From contig NZ_ABXW01000053.1 of assembly GCF_000173415.1 (NCBI RefSeq), positions 1-64,000 of the forward strand: a stretch of DNA of 64,000 nucleotides. Reading direction: 5' to 3'. A model generated the notes under the pieces. It was not told the origin of the DNA, ran no database searches, and saw only the letters and a program-made list of their open reading frames with translations. This DNA is from Providencia alcalifaciens DSM 30120. Lineage in GTDB: Bacteria; Pseudomonadota; Gammaproteobacteria; Enterobacterales; Enterobacteriaceae. Within the stretch, counting starts at the first letter, position 1. Every line of letters starts with the position of its first letter. Made by a program: the position numbers and the translations under genes. Shown one piece after another: positions 58,288 to 64,000 of the stretch.

Positions 58288-58773
58288 ATGGATAGAATAG
58301 ATAAAATCACTCAACAATGGGAACGAGAACGCCCAGACCTTGATATCAGCGCCATGGGGCTGATTGGTCGCTTAGGTAACGTCGCCCACCACCTCACCCG
58401 TGAAATGGAAAAGGTGTTTACGCAATTTGGTCTAAATCGATCAAGTTTTGACGTACTTGCTACCCTGCGGCGAGCAGGCGCCCCTTATACCTTAACGCCC
58501 AGTGACATGCTGGCAACATTAATGGTCACATCTGGCACCATGACTAATCGCATCGATCAGCTCGAAAAAGCGGGGTATGTTGTTCGTCATGTTAATCCTG
58601 ATGATGGGAGAGGCTTTTTAGTGAGTTTAACGGAGGAAGGACTCGAGTTGATCAACCGTGTCGTGACTGCACATACCGAAAACCAATCTCGTTTGGTCGC
58701 ATCACTTTCTCATGACGAGCAGCAGGCATTGAATCAATTATTACGCACCTTTTTAAATGCCCTAGAAACATAG
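58288..58773 (+). CDS. PecS-like MarR family regulator
   Basis: The 161-residue protein has the MarR winged helix (LNRSSFDVLATLRRAGAPYTLTPSDMLATLMVTSGTMTNRIDQLEKAGYV) and the PecS-type N-terminal extension WERERPDLD, which in PecS forms a urate-sensing region. Urate control is a family inference. A TTG at 58273 is in frame, but the -10 element (58276-58281) overlaps it, so ATG 58288 is the start, about 6 bases after the -10, i.e. a possibly leaderless message. It faces the pecM-like gene. Confidence 0.87.
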   Translation: MDRIDKITQQWERERPDLDISAMGLIGRLGNVAHHLTREMEKVFTQFGLNRSSFDVLATLRRAGAPYTLTPSDMLATLMVTSGTMTNRIDQLEKAGYVVRHVNPDDGRGFLVSLTEEGLELINRVVTAHTENQSRLVASLSHDEQQALNQLLRTFLNALET

Positions 58774-58812
58774 TCTATGGATGATGGGGAATTCCCTTTC
58801 CCCGCCATACCA

Positions 58813-60867
58813 TTAATGATTAAATTCAAACGGCATAAGCATTTGCGAACGTTCAAATTGATCACAAAGATAAACCAGTCGCAGGAGATTATCTGCCGTC
58901 TGATTCTCCTGCTTTAGGTAGTGCATCAGCTGTTTTGCAAACCACAACATACCTAAATCCTGCAATGTATTAGCCACAAAGCTTAACTCTTCACGTTGGC
59001 TGACAGATAATTGTGTACGCCCAGTACAACTTTGTGCTTCAAGAATAGAAAAAATGGGGCGAGTGATTTGCTGCGCCAACAGAGGTTTTGGCACAAATAC
59101 CGCATTATCTTGCTGTTTTTTCGCCATATACTCGCGAATAGCAGTCATAAATTTAGATGACTGTTTTTGGCGCGGGACTGATTCAAAATCGAGGTAAAAC
59201 AGCTCAATGCCTAACTCTCTTTTTAACCAAAGTGTCTTGGGTATCAGGTGTAATTGCTGCTGATAAATATCGACTTGTACGGTAACTGCACGGATATCCC
59301 AATTCTTTTGTGTGATAAAACGTAATTCATCAATTTTATTATTTTCAATACCTTGCCAGTTTAACCGTAAAAATGCCCGATTTTGATTTGTATCCTTCAC
59401 TTCCCAAATCACACATTGTTCAATCTCATTCCAGTGCAACGGTTCATAGCTTTCAATATGCAACACGACAGGCTCAAATTGAGCATCCTCCTCCCGTTTA
59501 CTCAAAAAGGTTGCTGCCGCTTTCCAATCATCAAAGCCCAGCGTGTTTTTTAGTGATAGATAAGCATCATCTGTCATACGCGGCTCTATATTCACCGCAT
59601 AGCTATCCCCATTAGCCGCAAGCTTGCCTTCATCGGACAAACGCGGATTATGCAACACAAAACCACTGCGCATTAGGTTATCCGCCGTTTGTTTCCAAAT
59701 GGCTAAAGTCTGCCAAACACTCTGGCGGGTAAAGCTTGAGTCAAGGGTATTTGCACGTGCCTGACTACATTGAACGACTTTTTTCTCTTGGCTATCCCAA
59801 AAGCTAAATGTTCCGCCAAGTGCTCCACTTTGAGTCTGCCACCATTCGGCATTGATAGGTATTAACGTGAGTATGTCGGTTTTAGTATCATATTGACGGC
59901 GGCCAAAGGCGCGTAACCTAGGCATTTGCTCATCATTTGCATGGGTTAATTGATAGAGATAACTGCGAATTTGCGCAATAAATCTCAATACTTGCCCTTC
60001 ATCCATCGTGAAATGACGCAGTGCCAATAATCTCACTTGATAGCTTAAACGCTTTAAATAATTCGCTAAGCGAGGTAAACCTTCTGCACGCGCCGACATA
60101 TTGAGTAAATGTAATTGTGCCGCACTACTCTGGCTAATATGGGAAAGACCTTGGCGCAGCATATCCTGAATGAAATGTTGAATCGTGGCGATCACCGTAT
60201 GCTCATCATCACTTAATGTTAGTGTCGCTTCATGGCTCGGCATCAAATCATCTGGCCAAATCCAGCGTTGATTCTGCTGTACAAATACCTTGGCAATTGC
60301 AGCCAAATGCAGTGCTTTTTGTTGTTTCTCAGGTAATGAAGAAAGCATTCCCTGAAAGCCATTACCACGAATATAAATAATCGGCTCTTCATATTGAGGT
60401 AATGTTATTTTCAACTGATTAGATTGGTCGTCGACGATCACTGTGTGATCTTGCCAATCCTGCAAGATCTTCACTGCTAAACGACAATCTGCCTTACTGT
60501 TTTGCTTTATCAATACAATAGGATCTAACGCTAATAGCTCTGGTAAGAGAGGCTCGATGTCAATAGAGTTGATGTTATTCTCTGTAGAATCAATTGATTG
60601 CTGACTCTCGTATGATTGAACCCAAAGCACGGCTGCAAGGATATGCTTACAGCACCCCGCCGCTGAACAATCGCAATGGGCTTTTTGCACACCTTGAGGA
60701 TCTAATGTGACTTGCTGCCCATCACTGGTAAAAGTTCCATCCGCTAAACAAATGGGTGAGACTTTGTCATTTTCCAGATCTTTGCGGGCACGGCGCAATA
60801 ATCCGACATTCGCAAATACCGCCAATGCGTCATCATCATAGTGTAGATAAACGGTTTTCCAACTCAT
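58813..60867 (-). CDS. SWIM zinc-finger protein (YehQ-like)
   Basis: The 684-residue protein begins MSWKTVYLHYDDDALAVFANVGLLRRARKD and has an N-terminal SWIM zinc finger, HCDCSAAGCCKH (C65, C67, C73, H75), a domain thought to bind DNA or protein. The remaining 600 residues have no domain I can name. The E. coli counterpart in the yeh cluster is YehQ. Its start overlaps the VWA gene stop by 4 bases, so the two are translationally coupled. Function of the operon is not established. Confidence 0.82.
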   Translation of the reverse strand: MSWKTVYLHYDDDALAVFANVGLLRRARKDLENDKVSPICLADGTFTSDGQQVTLDPQGVQKAHCDCSAAGCCKHILAAVLWVQSYESQQSIDSTENNINSIDIEPLLPELLALDPIVLIKQNSKADCRLAVKILQDWQDHTVIVDDQSNQLKITLPQYEEPIIYIRGNGFQGMLSSLPEKQQKALHLAAIAKVFVQQNQRWIWPDDLMPSHEATLTLSDDEHTVIATIQHFIQDMLRQGLSHISQSSAAQLHLLNMSARAEGLPRLANYLKRLSYQVRLLALRHFTMDEGQVLRFIAQIRSYLYQLTHANDEQMPRLRAFGRRQYDTKTDILTLIPINAEWWQTQSGALGGTFSFWDSQEKKVVQCSQARANTLDSSFTRQSVWQTLAIWKQTADNLMRSGFVLHNPRLSDEGKLAANGDSYAVNIEPRMTDDAYLSLKNTLGFDDWKAAATFLSKREEDAQFEPVVLHIESYEPLHWNEIEQCVIWEVKDTNQNRAFLRLNWQGIENNKIDELRFITQKNWDIRAVTVQVDIYQQQLHLIPKTLWLKRELGIELFYLDFESVPRQKQSSKFMTAIREYMAKKQQDNAVFVPKPLLAQQITRPIFSILEAQSCTGRTQLSVSQREELSFVANTLQDLGMLWFAKQLMHYLKQENQTADNLLRLVYLCDQFERSQMLMPFEFNH

Positions 60868-62027
60868 TGCATCACCTCAGCTAACCAATGAGCGAAATGC
60901 TCCGGCGTTAATGCCGCCACACTCATGCCCCTATCCGCCAGCTTCTGCGCAATTTCAGTATCATAAACTGGCAATGCCTCATCATCTAACGCTGCCAATC
61001 CCAACAATTTGACCTGCTGGCTATGCAAACGCTCCGTGCAATTGAGTAGATGGTTCAGCGCACCACCTTCTTCGAAATCACTGATCAACGAAATAACCGT
61101 ACGTTTTGGGTTGCGGATCAAACTTTCACAATAGTGCATCGCTTTGGCAATATCCGTTCCTCCCCCTAACTGCACAGTCATTAATACCTCAACTGGATCA
61201 TGCGCCAAATGGCTCAAATCAACCACTTGAGTGTCAAAGACAATCAAGGAAACTCGAACAGTTGGTAATGCCGCTAAAATACTGGCACACACCGCCGCAT
61301 ACATAATTGAGCTTGCCATTGAACCACTTTGGTCAACACACAAAATCACATCCCACGGTAAATGTTGTTGCTGGCGGGCGTTAAAATACGGTGTTTTTAT
61401 CACCAATCGTTGATTTTGTTGGTCGTAATTCTTTAAATTCGCCGCAATTGTCGCTCGCCAATCAAAATTGCGGCTATTGGGGATCAAAGAACGTTTAAAA
61501 CGATTACGGCGTCCCGTTAGGGCTTGGCGGAATTGATGACGCATCTGGCTTAAAATATCATCCACGACTTTGCGAATAATATTTTTGACAGCATCTCTCG
61601 TCTCTTCACTCATTTTACCGCGTAAGCTTAACAATGATTTAGCCAACGCTTTTGTCGGTTCCATCGCATTAAGTGCCTGCGGGCTTTTTAATAAGCTGCT
61701 GATCTCGTAGCGTTCTAACGCTTGGGATTGCATTCTTTCAAATGTACTATTAGGAAACAATTTCCGCGCTTGGTTCAACCAATTAACCGCAGTTAGCTGC
61801 GAAGCATCGAGTGAACCATGACGACCACCTTCTTGGCGCAACCCACGGCGCTGATATTCTCGGCGATATAAAAAGTCCAAAGAGCGCTCAATTTTAAGTT
61901 CATCCGCATTTAATGCAGCTTGCCCCAATGCATTATCCGCATATTGCCCTAATATCAAACGCCAACGCTTAGCCAGTTGGTACTCTTCTTCCGTTAATGC
62001 AGTCTCTTTTGCTTGTGGCTTATCCAT
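60864..62027 (-). CDS. VWA-domain protein (YehP-like)
   Basis: This protein of about 387 residues has an N-terminal helical region and a C-terminal von Willebrand A domain with the MIDAS metal motif CVDQSGSMASS and the later LGGGTDIAKAMHYC and LISDFEEGG. Such proteins pair with MoxR-type AAA ATPases. I start it at ATG 62027 (MDKPQAKETALTEEEYQL) because GGAGG stands 9 bases before it; it then overlaps the upstream gene by 8 bases. Homologue of E. coli YehP by layout and neighbours. Confidence 0.82.
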   Translation of the reverse strand: MDKPQAKETALTEEEYQLAKRWRLILGQYADNALGQAALNADELKIERSLDFLYRREYQRRGLRQEGGRHGSLDASQLTAVNWLNQARKLFPNSTFERMQSQALERYEISSLLKSPQALNAMEPTKALAKSLLSLRGKMSEETRDAVKNIIRKVVDDILSQMRHQFRQALTGRRNRFKRSLIPNSRNFDWRATIAANLKNYDQQNQRLVIKTPYFNARQQQHLPWDVILCVDQSGSMASSIMYAAVCASILAALPTVRVSLIVFDTQVVDLSHLAHDPVEVLMTVQLGGGTDIAKAMHYCESLIRNPKRTVISLISDFEEGGALNHLLNCTERLHSQQVKLLGLAALDDEALPVYDTEIAQKLADRGMSVAALTPEHFAHWLAEVMQ

Positions 62028-64000
62028 GAGATTGTCCCTCCGTAAATTCATCAAACCATCCAATGACCCCTTGCTGTGTAAGTTGATGCTGAATTTTTTG
62101 TTCTAATTCCATAGCTTGGAGTAACTCTTGCTGGTTAAATTGTGTTTGATGAAGCGTCAAATCTTGAGTTTCTAATGACAATTTTTGTGCCACAACTCGC
62201 GCCATTTGCGCATTTTGCTTAGGGGTTAATTGGCTAAATGCAAAACGTAGATCGGGTAATACCTGAATGAATCGTGTGTCATCCCACCCATTAAGCAGTT
62301 CATTCAGTTGCTCAATCAGCAGAGGTAAACGAACCACTAATTCCGGTGCCGTACGCATAATCCCGATGAAATAGCCAATTGCCAGCTCAGGATCACTACC
62401 TAAACTGAAGGTACGTTGGATTTCATTAATAAGAACCGATTCATCAATTTTTCCCCCCAGATAACGAATGGCATCCACGGCACCTTTAATCAGTGGCGTA
62501 TGATTCAAACGTCCATCAAGCCGGTTTAATTGCGCATAAAACTCAGCGCTATAATTGGTTTCTGGGCTAATTTCGGGAATAAACGTGATCAATTCACGAC
62601 AAGAAAGCAATGCATCAAAATAGTGTTCCTGTTGCTGTTCATCCCCTTGAGAAACTTGATCCAAACAGAAAAATATCTGCTGAACTACCCTATTAATACG
62701 CTCTTTGATGCCTGAGTCTTCTGCCAGATCGAAAAAACCACGTCCGCGCCATAAGTGCACTAGTTTATGACCGCATGCGACCAGCGACTCAAATTTATTA
62801 TCTTGCTGAATATAACTATCGAGCAACATGAACAATGTTGGAATGCGCTGATGAAGCCCAATCAATGCCGCCTGCATCAGCAATGTCACTGCACTTTGGC
62901 TAGAGCGACTAACGCCTTGCTCTTCTAACTGTTTTTCCATCGCCAGAATTTTATTTAATGCAATGGACTTCAATTGCGTCCCTTTCTCTGAAAGCGCAAT
63001 CAGCTCACCTTCTACATTAGGCGTCCACGCGTATTGCCACTCTTCAAATAATAAGTCCATCTGGTTACCCGACAGGAAATTGGGACCTGAAATGGGTTTA
63101 GCGAAATGGATCTCTAAAAATGTCAGAAGATGTAGAAAACGGCTGCGCAAGCGATGTTGCTTATTGCGATAAACATCCAAACGACTGGTTTTGGCTAACG
63201 TATCATCCAGTTTGAAACGAAGCGCTTTCGCCCGTGAATATGTCTCAGAAACCAACGGCGGTGAGAGTGTTCCTTTGGGTATTTGCCCTAATGTGAAACC
63301 GGAAAAGCAGGTTTTGATTTGCTGCCAAAGTTCATCTTGGCTTTCATCTAAACTGCCTTTGATAAAGGCACTTTGGAGTCCATCTAACAGATCATAGCGT
63401 CCCGCCCCTGTATGACCTCGAAAAGCGGCTAATCGAAGACTCTGCTCTGCCGCTAATTTGACGGATAAAAATCCAGGGGCGGCATCAAATTGTTTTTCGC
63501 GCAGGACTTCTGCCACGTAAGCCAAAAATTGAATACCCAACTGATTGCGATACGCCGCCGTTGCCGCGATTTTTTGCTCTGATTGGGCGGCACGTTCAGT
63601 AAGCAACCCTTCCCACACTTTTTGATAAAATGCAGGGGATGGCATGCCTGACGCGTAGCCATTCAACGCATCAAGTCGGTCAAAGCTATAGCGGATAAGC
63701 CATGCACTGTCCCGCTCAGCCAGCTTTTGCTGTGCAGTAAATTGCTTTTGTTGTTCTGTTGATAGCTCAAATTGATGGTCAGCCGTTTTTCCAAGCCCCT
63801 CGATCAACGCTAGAGTATGAAATCCGCCAGTCACCACGACAATTTTAGCATTCGGCTCCGCTGCTTTGATCGTCTGAATATGTGCTTGCATATGGGCTTC
63901 ACGCTGTGTTGATCCTTCAGACACTAACACTTCAGGTTCATAATCTAAACGAGCCAAAGCACACCAAACAAAGCTATCACGAAAAAAACCGGACCAATTC
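62020..64000 (-). CDS. DUF5682 family protein (YehM-like), partial at window edge
   Basis: The frame stays open through the right edge of the window (upstream codons encode RDSFVWCALARLDYEPEVLV), so the N-terminus lies outside. About 660 residues are visible. The start of the visible part, RLDYEPEVLVSEGSTQREAHMQAH and VVVTGGFHTLALIE, matches the DUF5682 family; the rest is helical and Leu-rich with no further domain I can name. In E. coli the homologue yehM precedes yehP and yehQ and follows yehL, a MoxR-type AAA ATPase, so such a gene is expected just to the right. The role of the system is unknown. Confidence 0.78.
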   Translation of the reverse strand, partial: NWSGFFRDSFVWCALARLDYEPEVLVSEGSTQREAHMQAHIQTIKAAEPNAKIVVVTGGFHTLALIEGLGKTADHQFELSTEQQKQFTAQQKLAERDSAWLIRYSFDRLDALNGYASGMPSPAFYQKVWEGLLTERAAQSEQKIAATAAYRNQLGIQFLAYVAEVLREKQFDAAPGFLSVKLAAEQSLRLAAFRGHTGAGRYDLLDGLQSAFIKGSLDESQDELWQQIKTCFSGFTLGQIPKGTLSPPLVSETYSRAKALRFKLDDTLAKTSRLDVYRNKQHRLRSRFLHLLTFLEIHFAKPISGPNFLSGNQMDLLFEEWQYAWTPNVEGELIALSEKGTQLKSIALNKILAMEKQLEEQGVSRSSQSAVTLLMQAALIGLHQRIPTLFMLLDSYIQQDNKFESLVACGHKLVHLWRGRGFFDLAEDSGIKERINRVVQQIFFCLDQVSQGDEQQQEHYFDALLSCRELITFIPEISPETNYSAEFYAQLNRLDGRLNHTPLIKGAVDAIRYLGGKIDESVLINEIQRTFSLGSDPELAIGYFIGIMRTAPELVVRLPLLIEQLNELLNGWDDTRFIQVLPDLRFAFSQLTPKQNAQMARVVAQKLSLETQDLTLHQTQFNQQELLQAMELEQKIQHQLTQQGVIGWFDEFTEGQSHG

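Overview
The window is a chromosomal segment from a gammaproteobacterium of the order Enterobacterales. AT-rich base composition by eye, E. coli-like gene blocks and the protein divergence suggest the Morganellaceae, with Providencia my best guess. No rRNA, tRNA, IS element, CRISPR array or prophage was recognised. The segment is the replication terminus. A XerCD dif site lies at 41854-41881, the tus gene at 29853-30758 has a Ter site directly upstream (30778-30793), and a second Ter site lies at 24019-24034. Two exact MatP sites (matS, 11379-11391 and 22728-22740) and a one-mismatch copy (54055-54067) complete the picture. Both Ter sites face so as to stop forks that come from high coordinates and have already crossed dif, which is the expected one-sided fork trap.

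From 0.2 to 15 kb there is a peptidase (pepO) and the block cysB-acnA-ribA-pgpB-lapA-lapB-pyrF-yciH-osmB-rnb in its familiar enterobacterial order, with hemB and one unknown gene inserted. From 15 to 38 kb comes a block that in E. coli flanks the terminus: nth and rsxEGDCBA, ydgK, ydgJ, a YfeH-like transporter, add, ydgA, manA, fumC, tus, a chitin-type lytic polysaccharide monooxygenase, ynfM/ynfL, mlc, bioD2, ynfB and ydfG. Between 37.4 and 42.7 kb, around dif, the DNA is more accessory: a GDSL hydrolase broken by a one-base shift in an A-run, a DUF4139 protein, a roxA gene that looks richer in GC than its surroundings, dif itself, a VF530 gene and a decayed glyoxalase remnant.

To the right of dif are small regulated transporter modules and possible imports. 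They are a GNAT-MerR-MFS cassette with a MerR-type promoter, a truncated LuxE-like gene followed by a PaaK-like ligase and a GNAT enzyme, a general porin, glutathionylspermidine synthetase/amidase, yjbD, mnmH, and a candidate ADP-ribosyltransferase toxin or effector at 52817-54025. Then follow lysE-type, yaiI, threonine aldolase-like and alkB genes and a divergent pecS/pecM-like pair with a shared palindromic control region. The window ends inside a conserved but poorly understood operon (DUF5682 protein, VWA protein, SWIM zinc-finger protein; yehM-yehP-yehQ-like).

The clearest points for follow-up are the terminus architecture (including an Arg in place of the Tus lock histidine and a Ter site inside a palindrome), the A-run frameshift that separates the catalytic Asp/His block from the GDSL hydrolase, the ADP-ribosyltransferase, the truncated LuxE gene beside a PaaK-like ligase, and the DUF5682-VWA-SWIM operon.
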